From assembly GCF_036588685.1 (NCBI RefSeq), contig NC_086379.1, forward strand, positions 76,477,727 to 76,541,726: a DNA stretch of 64,000 bases, read 5' to 3'. Positions 40,011-51,472 of the stretch are shown here, in pieces. Position 1 is the first letter of the stretch. Each line of letters begins with the position of its first letter. A program made the position numbers and the translations under genes. Origin of the DNA: Mytilus trossulus (taxonomy: Eukaryota > Mollusca > Bivalvia > Mytilida > Mytilidae). The notes beneath the pieces were generated by a model. That model searched no databases. It was not told the origin of the DNA and saw nothing but the letters and a program-made list of their open reading frames with translations.

Positions 40011-41012
40011 ATGGGACTGCTTAAAAAGCTTTTTGAAGAACTTCCAGATGACGTCATCTGTACTCTCTGTAACGAAGTTTTCCTCGACCCAAGGGTTTTG
40101 CAATGCAACCACATGTTTTGCAGCGCCTGCTTAGTACGCAGAGCTACACGATTAAAGGCTGATATATGTTCAACATGCGAGACACCTTATCATGGGCCTT
40201 CTTGTAAACAAGCTGACGAGGCTTTCAAGCGAAAACTACTGAACCTTAATGCTATATGTAACTACAAATGTGGCATGAAAATTAAAATGGCGCAGCTACC
40301 AGAACATCTTAAAGACGAGTGTCAACAAGCACCAGTGCCGTGTCCTAATGCGATCAAAGGGTGTAAGAAAAAGGTGAAGCGGTGTGATTTGAATAAGCAC
40401 ATTGACGAATGCAATTTTCGAGTAGTAACTTGTGAAGCATGTGGACATGTAACTATTTTCCAAGACCTTTTCACTCACCAAAGTAGAAAAAAATGTCTAG
40501 AGCGAAAGCTAAAACAACAAGTTATAAGGGAGTTAAGACATGCTCATCAGGAAGTAATAAACCACAGGTCAAATGTCAAGAGAGATCATATACGCCTAGA
40601 CATAGAACAAACCAAGAAAGTAATTCAACATGCCCGTTATCTGCAAGAACGAAAACAAAAACTCCATCAGTTACTGCTTTCACAAAACAATAATGATGCC
40701 ATAAACAGTGAATCTGGAGACAGTTTTTTCTTAACCGATTTAGAAGAATTGAAAAACAAAGACACTTCATTAACATCAACTCCTGTTCACTCTAGATCTA
40801 CAGTTGGATCCCAGCAGTGTGATAGATGCCTTAAGCATTTCTTCCCTGGAAAGAACCATGGAAAATCTTGCCGTTGGCATGAAGGGGTATGTATTAATAT
40901 CGAAAAAAGAATTAATTATGATCGACCATCTAACACATTGATAATTGTTAGAAAAACAAACTTAACAGTTCAAATACTACCTTCTGATACTATGTTTCGA
41001 GTTGCCGAATGA
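40011..41012 (+). CDS. RING and TRAF-type zinc-finger protein, probable E3 ubiquitin ligase
   Basis: A single-exon 333-aa protein. The N-terminus has a complete C3HC4 RING (C17, C20, C32, H34, C37, C40, C53, C56). A TRAF-type zinc-finger region follows (C83, C87, H99, C104, C111, C118, H130, C134, C141, C144, H156, C162). Residues about 165-225 are charged and helical, probably a coiled coil. A third Cys/His cluster lies at C270, C273, H283, C287, H290, C294. This order matches RNF151/RNF41-like and TRAF-like ligases, which transfer ubiquitin from an E2; the substrate is unknown. No MATH domain is present, so it is not a canonical TRAF. The start follows an acceptor-like TTATCTAG about 24 bp upstream, with an in-frame TAA between, so 5' exons would be untranslated. 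The neighbours are repeats. Lineage-specific expansion of such genes in bivalves is common, so no symbol is given. Confidence 0.9.
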   Translation: MGLLKKLFEELPDDVICTLCNEVFLDPRVLQCNHMFCSACLVRRATRLKADICSTCETPYHGPSCKQADEAFKRKLLNLNAICNYKCGMKIKMAQLPEHLKDECQQAPVPCPNAIKGCKKKVKRCDLNKHIDECNFRVVTCEACGHVTIFQDLFTHQSRKKCLERKLKQQVIRELRHAHQEVINHRSNVKRDHIRLDIEQTKKVIQHARYLQERKQKLHQLLLSQNNNDAINSESGDSFFLTDLEELKNKDTSLTSTPVHSRSTVGSQQCDRCLKHFFPGKNHGKSCRWHEGVCINIEKRINYDRPSNTLIIVRKTNLTVQILPSDTMFRVAE

Positions 41013-41037
41013 CAAACCATTCAATTGTTGGTATCAG

Positions 41038-41047
41038 AATAAATAAA
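41038..41047 (+). promoter_or_regulatory. Candidate polyadenylation signal of the RING gene
   Basis: Two overlapping AATAAA hexamers start 26 and 30 bp after the stop codon. This implies a very short 3' UTR. Confidence 0.55.
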
Positions 41048-41129
41048 TGGGACGATTTCGAAATAGATGCAAAATTAAGAATTTGTCCTATTGTGACAGT
41101 TCTATTGTTTATTTTAAATTTTAAGTAAC

Positions 41130-41330
41130 AATAAGTAAAGTCACAAAAATACTGAACTTGGAGGAAAATCAATTCGGAAAGTCCATAATCCCATAGCAAA
41201 ATCAAATAACAAAACGCATCAAAATCGAATGGACAAAAACTGTCATATTCCTGACTTGGTACAGGCATTTTCAAATGTAGAAAATGGTGGATTAAACCTG
41301 ATTCTATAGCGCTAACCCTCTCACTTTAAT
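41130..41330 (-). repeat. Common interspersed repeat R, copy
   Basis: AAATACTGAACTTGGAGG, CTGTCATATTCCTGACTTGG and AAAATGGTGGATTAAACC match R copies. The 94-codon minus-strand ORF 40990-41274 is a by-product overlapping the end of the RING gene. Confidence 0.7.
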
Positions 41331-43714
41331 GAAAGTCTTATCAAATGCCGTTATATTTACATTGATGTGTTAGATAAACAATAAAATAGTCAAAATATGG
41401 GTACATCAGTCATCATCGTTTAACAATTTTAAAAGGGACAATTTAACAGAACACAAAAACATCTAAGAACTACGAATACATTGATTGATGTGAGTGTCTG
41501 GCGTCAGAAATTTTTTATACGTCATATAAATTTGTCGTTCAATGTGCATACAAACAAGTTTAGAATTTACATAGGCAATGTTAGCATACAGGGTCAAAAA
41601 ATCAAAAGTATGAAAGAATAAATTTCAGAAATAGACCGAGATTTAAACTAGTCCATAAGTTATTTATAGAATTTATAAGAATCCAAAAATAGTCGATTCC
41701 ACTACGCGATTGAATGATTTTGACGTTTGTGGTTCAACGTATATAGTAATTCATAATAGAAATATATCATAATGACATATAATAGGACAATATTTCAACA
41801 ACTTTCATGTTGATATGACGGCTTTGATAAAGCCTAGCGAAGATAATTTTAATTATTTTGTGGTTGTTGGAAGAAAACTATTCATTACTCTATTGGAGTT
41901 ATTGCGAGGTTTCATGCATGTGTAGAAATGTAGGTACAATGCAAAAGGTATTTTAAGATACCAAGGGGAGAATCGAAACTCATTCAGTACAAATGTGTCA
42001 CATCCTGGTTCTTACACAATGATACTAGTTCTGTGATAATTCGGGTTAAGATACCACAAATTAAATAAGAGAAAGAAAAAACAAGTATAAACTTGTGTGT
42101 ATCGTTTTCACCAACAATACATACTGAAATCACCACCACTATAAGTCTTTTATGCAAACTATTTTCTCTAACGATGGTATGAATGCAGGTGTTAATTAAG
42201 ATGTATCTGTCAAAGATACCCAGAAAGTTAACACTGGCAATGTTTCATGGCTTTATGATTAATTTACAAATAAATATACATATTATCTGAATGGCATAAA
42301 CTTTATATAAAAGATAACGAATGGAGTACCTCACATCACCCCGGTTTTAGTGGTTTAAGTGATGCTCATTCATTAGATTTCTATGTCGTATTGTGTAGAA
42401 TGTTGGTTTTCTTTTTGTTGTTTTTTTGGGTTTTTTTAGCAAGGCATTGCGAGTTTGTTTTCGCCTAATGAGTTTGACTCACACTTTGATATTCATCGCC
42501 TCTTATATTTATAACTCATCCGGAGAAAATGCTTTAAAAAATGAGACTTTACCCACGTTTAAAAAAAAAAAAAAAGCAGATAATGTACGAATATCGAAGA
42601 GACAACTATCGGCTTGAGGGCGAGAACGCAAGCAACTGATCAAAGACGTTTTTATCACTCATGTCAATTTGATTATTTACAATTTTACAGTAACTGTTAT
42701 AAGTGTGAGTGTGTGGTTTTATCAATTTTTGAATTCGGACTGTTTTATTGAAAGATATCCCAGATGGATTCTCTTTGTAGATCTAAAACTTGTTTACATA
42801 GATTTAAAATTTTCATTCTTTTTCTTTTCATGCATTCTACAGCCTGTAAGTATATGTTTATCTTATTCAAAATAAGTAATTATGAGCATCTTTATTTAGT
42901 TATGAGGTTAATTATCTTATCATTTTCAAATTATAATCCTGGTACCTTTGATGAACAATTTCATTTGTTTTATTGGTTTCTTTAAGTATGTTTAAACTGA
43001 TTTCCTGCCATTATCAAACTTATTTCAAACAGATACTAGTATGCTTTGTCTGAAGTCTCATATAATGATTCAAGTAACCCATATACATTTAGAAAACAGA
43101 AGTGTATCTATAATTTTACCAAACACAGATTTATATATTTTACTAGAAAATTAAGCGTCTGTAATGAGAATGTGTATGAATAATACAAGTCTTGGTAAAT
43201 CATTACATATGGTCTGACACCACAGTTCTTTCGTAGTGCATTTCTTTTAGACAATAAATGGAATTAAAAAAAAAAGCATCTGCGCTTTTTCAGTGGTATT
43301 TTTACAGTGTGTGGTACTACTTTTGGAACAAATCATATTAAATTTATAGAAAACTTCATCCGCTCTAACTCAAAATATGGACAATTTTATGTAACGGGGA
43401 TCTTGAATTTTTTTGACAGGTTCCAAATACCTAATTTTTAACCTTTTTAAGATGGACCAAATCACTACTTTACTTTAAAATGCATGACCCAAATTTCTTC
43501 ACAGTGTAATGTCATCCACCTACTTGCTATTTGAGGCATAAAAACATGAATAAATACATTTGGAAGAGAAATAATAATAAAAAAAATAATAGGCAAATAA
43601 CACACTGTCCACACTAAGGACTAAATCAAGGTACGATAACTGTACTCCCGGACCATATAACACTTGGAACTATGATATCTACAGATCAAATGTGTGTTTA
43701 TACATCCAAAACAC
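41331..43714. other. Intergenic, no gene seen
   Basis: AT-rich. It includes a short hammerhead-repeat scrap near 42930 (AAATTATAATCCTGGTACC). The ORFs in 42426-42985 have no recognisable motif. Confidence 0.45.
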
Positions 43715-44105
43715 TGCCATACCTTGATTGGTTGTTGATGTTAATGCCACTAATATTAATAGCACTATTGGCTATATCGTTGCGGTCAGTTATCATTTGG
43801 TGGAGGAAGCCGGAATGCCCGGTGCGAACCACCGACCTAACTGTCATATTTGTCAATTAGAATCGGAGTCAAACGTATCTGCCACATGAAAGTTCGTTCT
43901 AACAACCTGAGTGTTGACAGGCTAATCATTGCTGTAGATAAACTACTTGAAATTCGGCCACTCTTCTTCCTAAAAAAAAGAAAACTGAGTATGCATGTCA
44001 CAATCAATCGAGGAAAAGAGGACGGAAGAATAGCTACACCATCTTATTTATCAGTCGTCATCTGTGATTCAGAAATTCCAAAACTGCCAAACACCTCATC
44101 ATGGC
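43715..44105 (-). mobile_element. tRNA-derived SINE, diverged
   Basis: On the minus strand the head starts with GAGTGGCCGAATTTCAAGTA, resembling a tRNA gene start with an A box, followed by a degenerate B-box region. The body includes, on the plus strand, GGTGGAGGAAGCCGGAATGC and GTGCGAACCACCGACC, which I recognise from bivalve SINEs. The plus-strand ORFs through it are not genes. Confidence 0.6.
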
Positions 44106-44674
44106 GTCCATAAAACTTCAATACTGACAAAAGGAATTATTAGTACAATAGCTTTTTCACTTAAATAGAATGTAACCTAGCATATTATCTTGCTGGAAAA
44201 GAACATGCATATAAAACAGTTGGATTTCTAATAGTCTTTAATGTAATATTAACGTGTATTTTTTTCATGTGACTCGATTTGGCGACCTATACAGATTGTA
44301 AGTATATATTTTTTTACAAAACTTTTATAACTTGTCTTGTGTAAATGGTTATAACCATCTTGTAAATTGTTCAAGGAAATTTCCATCTGACAAGAGAATA
44401 TCACTTCAAGTGTACTCGCTGAGTAAGTTTAGTTCTTTAACAATACGGGAGACACTATAGTGATAAAGGACAGAGAGTAAGATGCTCATGAGAAAGATTG
44501 ATAAAAGTATAAAGAAACCTTAAATGAAACTCTACCGTCAACATATAATACTTATGTCACAATTTTGCATTTCCATGTTCACTGAAATCTGGAATAACTT
44601 TCTATAAAGGTATATGCTGAAAAATGGTTTTGACCCAGATTTTGCGTTTGACTGAAAATGGACATATTTGTAAG
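44106..44674. other. Intergenic, no gene seen
   Basis: No recognised gene or element. Confidence 0.4.
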
Positions 44675-45005
44675 CGTTTCTGTGTGTGTTACATTTTTAA
44701 TTAACGTTCCTTTGTGTCGTTTGTTTCCTCTTATATTTATGTGAATTCAAATTAATATAAGACGTGCCAAGGTACTACTTTTCTATCTCAAATTCATGTA
44801 TTAAGTTTTGATGTTATATTTGTTATACTCATCGGACTTTGTCGAATGCTTAGTTCGTTTCTGTGTGTGTTACATTTTAATGTTGGGTCATTGTTCTCTT
44901 ATATTTAATGCGTTTCCTTCAGTTTTAGTTTGTAACCCAGATTATTTTATATCGATTTATGAGTTTTGAACAGCGGTATACTACTGATGCATTCATTTGG
45001 CATTT
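44675..45005 (+). repeat. Interspersed repeat with internal duplication
   Basis: GTTTCTGTGTGTGTTACATTTT occurs twice (about 44678 and 44859), followed by TCTTATATTTAATGCGTTTCC and TTGAACAGCGGTATACTAC. It matches 33205-33370. Confidence 0.55.
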
Positions 45006-45644
45006 CAAGGTGTCGTATGGACACACACTCTAACTTTTTCTTTGCACGATTTTTTTTCCAATGACCGTAAAGTAATTATCAACCAAATTGTCCCAGTAGA
45101 GTATATTGTATGAAATATTGTTATACCAAATTTAGGTAATAAATCATATATTTTCTTTTTCATATCCTTCTCTGAACAGGTACCGGTAAGTCAATGTAAC
45201 AGTAATATTATCAATCAAGCTCGAAAAATTGTGAGAAGTCCCGATTGGAAAAAAAACATATATAACACCACTGCATCTCTTTAATACAATGATTTCGCTA
45301 TAGTAAGATCTCCATCTCCTAAGCATGATGATTAAGAAGCTAACAATTATCAATTAAAACTAAGGCTTTATAATCTTTAAGAATATGTATAACTTTAAAG
45401 TTTTCGATATTTTTCTGGCTGGATACGCTATTTTTGCAAATAAAAATGGTATGCTAACTGATGTCTCTGACAACAAGAACTGTTATTAAAATTTATAAAA
45501 AGTCTTACAAACAGTCACAAAAAGAAACTGATAATAATTTAATATGACTGGCAGCGGCACCCAATTACTATTTGCCTATAACCTGTTATAACATCAAATG
45601 TTGAAAAGTCAAACATGACGTGCACACTTATTTAGATGTTCAAT
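45006..45644. other. Intergenic, no gene seen
   Basis: No recognised gene. The minus-strand 69-codon ORF 45144-45353 has no motif. Confidence 0.4.
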
Positions 45645-45965
45645 AGTTATCAAAGGTACCAGGATTATAATTTAGTACGCCAGACGCGCGTTTCGTCTAC
45701 ATAAAACTATTCAGTGACGCTCATATCAAAATATTTATAAAGCCAAACAAGTATAAAGTTGAAGAGCATTGAGGATCCAAAATTCCAAAAAGTTTTGTCA
45801 AATACGGCTAGGGTAATCTATGCCTGGGAAAAGAAAATCCTTAGTTTTTCGGTAAATTCAAAGTTTTGTAAACAGGAAATTTATAAAAATGACTACATTA
45901 TTGATATTCCTGTCAATACGTGTCCTATATCAACAATAAAGTTCTTTGGAGATACAAGAGGCAAA
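45645..45965 (-). repeat. Hammerhead-repeat copy, core mutated
   Basis: On the minus strand, GAGCGTCA is followed by CTGAATA instead of CTGATGA, so the invariant G8 is lost. Helix II is weakened, while GAAA, helix III ACGCGCGT and the GTC triplet remain (45676-45720). The body continues to about 45920. It should not self-cleave efficiently. Confidence 0.75.
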
Positions 45966-46071
45966 TCACTTAAGACACGAAACACTCCTAACTGCTAAAA
46001 TTATGAAATATCTATCGAGGTCAGAATCCGTACACCAAATCAAAAACAAAGGGTGGATTTACTTAATCAAC

Positions 46072-46325
46072 GTTGGTTTATTGATTGATTGGTGTTTAAT
46101 GCCACTTTCATCTCTTGTGTTGTTTCGTGGCGGTGAGGTTTTGTTTTGTAAAGGAAGCTGGAGTATCCAAAAAGAACCAAAGACCTTCGTTTAGAAAATG
46201 ATAATCTAAATCAATTAAGATTTTAGTCGAACGAACTGGCACCTGTGGGATTCAAACTTACAATCTTACTCCAGACTGATGCATTCGATTACCAAGACTA
46301 CTTGACCAACGAGCCACTCGATCAA
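46072..46325 (-). mobile_element. tRNA-derived SINE
   Basis: The minus strand begins at about 46320 with CGAGTGGCTCGTTGGTCAAG, a good tRNA-type A box (TGGCTCGTTGG). The B box (AGTTTGAATCCCAC) follows at about 46245-46260, roughly 50-60 bp downstream, the spacing of Pol III promoters. The body ends at the conserved bivalve phrase TTGATTGATTGGTGTTTAATG (plus strand, 46080). The 82-codon ORF through it is not a gene. Confidence 0.7.
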
Positions 46326-46486
46326 CGTTGAAGTTCATAGTAAAATGAATAGGAAATTGACTGGTAATTTTAAAAGTCAAAAGCATCCTCCTTAAAAGGA
46401 AACGATACAAGCTTTTGTTGTGGGAATTTGAAAATGCATAAAGTATACATTTGTGACAAAAACTTTATGATGGGTGCCACGGGTAC

Positions 46487-46560
46487 AAGTCAAATCGGCA
46501 CCTGGTTAAATCGACACCTGATCAAATCGGCACTCAGTATAGTCAAATCGGCATCCAAAA
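46487..46560. repeat. Short minisatellite, ~19-20 bp unit
   Basis: Four imperfect copies of CAAATCGGCACCTGGTTA-like units (AAGTCAAATCGGCACC, TAAATCGACACCTGA, CAAATCGGCACTCAG, CAAATCGGCATCC). Confidence 0.7.
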
Positions 46561-46564
46561 ATAT

Positions 46565-47510
46565 TTGATATTATATATATGTATAACATTTACTAAATTT
46601 TATCATCGGTATAAAGACATCATTCGTAAATATAGCTCAACATGCAGACTTTTTATACGTTCAGGTATTTCACATCCAATTTTTTATGGAAATATTCTTT
46701 ATAAAGCACAAATGTGTCAGTATTCACCTCAGAAACTTACAAAACCTTTGAATAGACTTATTAAGAAGGGATATAATTACGATACTGTTGTCATGTCATT
46801 AAAGATTGCATATTTTGGCGTTAATATTGAGTCACTGATAAGGTCTTTGCGGCGGAACTAAACACATTTATTCTAAAAACAGTTGTTGGCATGACACGGG
46901 TTATGTTCTTCTCATATATGTTATGATGGTATGATACTAAACCCCTAACGGGAAGGATTGTGCCTGATGTTCATATGATGAAATCATAATCTTTCAGTCA
47001 GTTTAATTGAAGTCTGGAGCTGGCATGTCAGCTAACTGCTAGTAGTCTGTTGTTATTATGTATTATTGTCATTTTGTTTATTTTCTTTGGTTACATCTTC
47101 TGACATCAGACTCGGACTTCTCTTGAACTGAATTTTAATGTGCGTATTGTTATGCGTTTACTTTTCTACATTGGTTAAAGGTATAGGGGGGGGGGTCGAG
47201 ATCTCACAAACATGTTTAACCCCGCCGCATTTTTGCGCCTGTCCCAAGTTAGGAGCCTCTGGCCTTTGTTAGTCTTGTATTATTTTAATTTTAGTTTCTT
47301 GTGTACAATTTGGAAATTAGTATGGCGTTCATTATCACTGAACTAGTATATATTTGTTTAGGGGCCAGCTGAAGGACGCCTCCGGGTGCGAGAATTTCTC
47401 GCTACATTGAAGACCTGTTGGTGAACTTCTGCTGTTGTTTTTTTTATTTGGTCGGGTTGTTGTCTCTTTGACACATTCCCCATTTCCATTCTCAATTTTA
47501 TAAATAATTT
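46565..47510 (+). mobile_element. 3' half of a retroelement with ORF relic
   Basis: A 98-codon ORF (46565-46861) includes RKYSSTCRLFIRSGISHPIF and LNRLIKKGYNYDTVV, which I recognise as a peptide recurrent in mussel repeats, though I know no defined domain for it. It is followed by a long non-coding tail with AGGAGCCTCTGGCCTTTG, CATTATCACTGAACTAGTAT, GGACGCCTCCGGGTGCG and the end phrase CATTCCCCATTTCC. Other copies of the tail lie at 49385, 50663 and 60805. The 5' part is missing. Confidence 0.7.
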
Positions 47511-49384
47511 TAAAATGTATAAATTCATGATCTATTTTGGGGTTAGTATTTTATCATGCATTACATCATTAAAAAGCATCAAGCAGTTAGAAAACATAGG
47601 TTAATTATTTAAAGTTTTCATAACATTCTATGACTGATGTTTTGGAAAGTTTTCTTTGGTGCCACATGTTGAGCATGGTATATTTCAGTTACACCTGAGT
47701 CCACCCCATTTTTGGTTTCATGTACATTTGTAGTTTAGCACTAGAATAATTTTAAGATAAAATGTAACATAAAATTTAGTAAGGATGTCTTTTTAAATGT
47801 CTAAGATTTATTCTTTTATTTCATATTCCATTGAATCTGACTGACGAAACAGCTTTTTGTGAGTAGTTTTAACATTCAGTTACATATCATATTTGCCAAA
47901 TACCATTAATATGTAAAAATATACAATACATGCAATTTATTTTTAAGAAACAAATGTGCGATTTGTACAATTCTAAATATTATTCAACAAACATTTTTAC
48001 AGTAAAAAAAATACATTTTATAAAATTGGAAATATAATCTGTAAATAATTCAAAGTCTCTCGGTGTAACAAGACTTAGTACGTGTAACTGTCTATCAATA
48101 CAATGTAACTGACATTTTTTTTTTTTTTCATATGCTGTTCTAATAAATTCAACAACAGGGGGTAAGTTTTTATTCATTTATGTGAACTTTTTTTCAATCA
48201 TATTTTAACATATAAAATTCAACTTACGTCAAGTGAAATTTATATGCAAATCTTTTTAAGATTAAAATGGTATAATAAGTACAGAAAATGTACGAAATTT
48301 GTAAGATTTCTGAATTGAATTTACATATTGAGTTTGTTGAAAACATCATAAACAGAAAATAAAATAAAGAATATACAAAAAGTCAAATTGAACACAATAT
48401 GCTTTCCAACAAATATGTTAATCATACAGGAGTCGTCTTATAATTCTTGTCGAAAATGTCAAGCGTCGACTATATAACAAACTAATTTAAATTCGCACAG
48501 ATTTTATACATTTCCTCTGGTACGAGTCTAGTGTACATGTAATTATGTTTTATGCAACTTGCAGTTAAGCTGTAATTGAAAATGCTAGCTCAAATTTTAA
48601 AGATGAAATACAAAATGCATGTAACTAAAACTCTTGGTTATGATCCTCAAACAAAGGTTAAGGATTTGGAAGCTTAAATAATGACTTCCCAAATCAGAGG
48701 TAAAAGGGCAATACATGAACATAGTATACTAGTCGTTTATAGAGTGATCTTTATTTGATAGACAACATTGTAAACCACCGGTTAGTTTGTTCCTATAAAT
48801 ATTAACAGCAGGTGTGTATCGTGGTTTTAGTTTGGCATATTTTGCTTTGAATGGGTAAATTAATAGGGTCCTGGTTCAATGTTTATATTGTCTATACATC
48901 CTCATCCTCTTACCCCATTTTCCTTATGCTATTATGTGGTTGATTTGTCAAAAACTACTCGTAGAGAAACGGGAACATATAATGATCGATCCTAAATGTG
49001 AATGTTTAAAAACAGTGATTGTACGATTTTACCCGTCATGGGATTTATTCTTATCTGTTTCAAATAAGAGATAGAAGATGCCGGCATGTGATGAGGGATA
49101 ACAGTTACCAGAAGTAGTCCACATACCACTTCAAACTGTAACAGTTGTTAAGTTTACAGTATATTGTTTGATTGTTAACATAGATCTATTATATATGAAT
49201 TTCAATTTAACTCTTTTCTTTTTTTCATATCATCTGCTGTTCAACATAACTACCAATCAGGGTGTAAGTATTAATTATCCTCTTTCATTATATTCAGAAT
49301 TTACTATTGTTTAACAGACCACCATTATCTTATCACTAAAGAACATTATTTCTCTTGGTACTATTATTTGTGGTACTTTTCACA
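47511..49384. other. Intergenic, no gene seen
   Basis: AT-rich with no recognised element. The minus-strand ORF 47980-48177 has no motif. Confidence 0.45.
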
Positions 49385-49500
49385 TAAAATAAAATTGAGA
49401 AAGGAAATGGGGAATGTGTCAAAGCGACAACAACACGACAATAGTTGCAGACAACAGCCGAAGGCCACCAATGGGTCTTCAATGTAGCGAAAAACTTACA
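49385..49500 (-). repeat. Retroelement 3'-end fragment
   Basis: The reverse complement of the terminal ~110 bp of the element at 46565-47510 (GGAAATGGGGAATGTGTC, CCGAAGGCCACCAATGGG). Confidence 0.75.
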
Positions 49501-49727
49501 TGAAAGTTTGCATTTGAAACATGATATTTTAGCTTTTTTCTCATATGTTTTTACCATCTACTATATTTTACACCATAGAAATGCAAAATGATCATTCATA
49601 GGTAATAATTATACTGAAAACATTCGGTCTGATTAACTGGGTTTTAGTTTCTCCAGATTTTCTTTGAGATAAATTTGATATTTGATCAGATACAACTAAT
49701 ACAAATCGTTTATAACATGTTGAAAGT

Positions 49728-50155
49728 TGAAAATCGAATGTTGAATGTTGAAAACGAATGTTGAATGTTAAACACGAATGTTGTATGTTGAAAACGAATG
49801 TTGAATGTTAAACACGAATGTTGAATGTTGAAAACGAATGTTGTAAATCGAATGTTGGAAACGAATGTTAAATGTTGAAAACAAATGCTGAATGTTGAAA
49901 ACTAATTCTGAATGTTGAACGAATCGAATGTTGAAAGTTAAAAATCAAATGTTGAAAACGAATCGAATGTTGAAAGTTAAAAATCAAATGTTGAAAACGA
50001 ATCGAATGTTGAAAGTTAAAAATCAAATGTTGAAAACGAATCGAATGTTGAAAGCTAACAATCAAATGTTGAAAACGAATGTTGAATGTAGAAAATCGAA
50101 TGTTGAATGTAGAAAATCGAATGCTGAAAACGAACGTTGAAATTGAATATTGAAC
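49728..50155. repeat. Minisatellite with 13- and 39-bp periods
   Basis: The repeat is built on a ~13-bp GAATGTTGAAAAC motif. At 49922-50060 it becomes a 39-bp higher unit (GAATCGAATGTTGAAAGTTA plus AAAATCAAATGTTGAAAAC), present about four times. Because 39 is divisible by three, both strands stay open, giving spurious 70-102 codon ORFs with 13-residue repeats. Confidence 0.9.
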
Positions 50156-50554
50156 CAAAATGAAATATGTAACCAAAATTGGATTCTATTTACAGACATG
50201 TCAGTTTTGTGGAAAAGTAGACTATCAGCCTGGATGCATGTCTGGATATCATGAAAGCGAATGAATTTGGTGAAACTTTGTGAGAATTGCCTCCTGTTGA
50301 AGAAAACTATTGATATCAGCATTACTTTTTCTCACTCTAGAAACTTACTTTATTTACTTACTTTATATATACCTCCTAATTGTTTGTATCTATTTATTAG
50401 TTATTGTTCATTCATATTATACACCTATATTATTGTTTAACATAGTTGCAAAATAATAAAAAAATATTAATGTTATTGGTACCATTATCTTTAATTTTCC
50501 AAACTCAACATGACATCACATATTGTAATTATATATATGTGGTCCATCTACTTA

Positions 50555-50650
50555 AATAACCTCATCAGACGCACGTTTTGTCTACAAAAAACTCATCAGT
50601 GAAGCTCAAATCCAAAAAGTCAAAAAGGCCAAATAAAGTACGGAATTTAC
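50555..50650 (-). repeat. Hammerhead-repeat fragment, inactive
   Basis: The minus strand keeps CTGATGA, but GAAA is replaced by AAAA after AGAC and helix II is altered (50570-50612). Truncated on both sides. Confidence 0.65.
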
Positions 50651-50662
50651 AGATACGTTCAT

Positions 50663-51235
50663 ACCATAAAATAAAATTGAGAATGGAAATGAGGAATGTG
50701 TCAAAGAGACAACAACCCGACCAAATAAAAAAAAAACAGCAGAAGGTCACCAACAGGTCTTCAATGTAGCGATAAATTCCCGCACCCGGAGGCGTCCTTC
50801 AGCTGGCCCCTAAACAAATATATAGTAGTTCAGTGATAATGAACGCCATACTAATTTCCAAATTGTACACAAGAAACTAAAATTAAAATAATACAAGACT
50901 AACAAAGGCCAGAGGCTCCTGACTTGGGACAGGCGCCAAAATGCGGCGGGGTTAAACATGTTTGTGAGATCTCAACCCTCCCCCTATACCTCTAACCAAT
51001 GTAGAAAGTAAACGCATAACAATACGCACATTAAAATTCAGTTCAAGAGAAGTCCGAGTCTGGTGTCAGAAGATGTAACCAAAGAAAATAAACAAAATGA
51101 CAATAATACATAAATAACAACAGACTACTAGCAGTTAACTGACATGCCAGCTCCAGACTTCAATTAAACTGACTGAAATATTACGATTTCATCATATGAA
51201 CATCAGGCACAAAATTTCCCATAGTCTATTTTCAG
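50663..51235 (-). mobile_element. Retroelement 3' half, inverted copy
   Basis: The reverse-oriented homologue of about 46960-47510. It includes GGAAATGAGGAATGTGTC, CGCACCCGGAGGCGTCC, GCCAGAGGCTCCTGACTTGG and ATGCGGCGGGGTTAAACATG. The two copies face each other about 3.2 kb apart. Confidence 0.8.
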
Positions 51236-51472
51236 TCAGGTAACCCAATATATATCTTGATGTGCCCTGTTATTGTCTTAAAGTTGTTTATTTTTTATGA
51301 CGATATTGTTTCACAAATTATGAAAGTGTTAGTTAAACTGCATTGTTGTAAACTGAAATATGTTAACAACCTGTTGAAAGTTACCAACCTCAGTGTCAAT
51401 CTCCAAGGCAAAAGAGAAACTTTACTTATTTAAGAATTAAAGAATTCCACTCCAGCCATTGCATTCAGTGAG

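Noticed and set aside
40296-40779. Antisense and alternate-frame ORFs inside the RING gene
   Set aside because: The sense frame holds complete RING and TRAF-type fingers; the others have no motifs.
50563-50571. Second CTGATGA-like box on the minus strand near the hammerhead fragment at 50570
   Set aside because: No GAAA or pairable helix II follows; it is a chance match.
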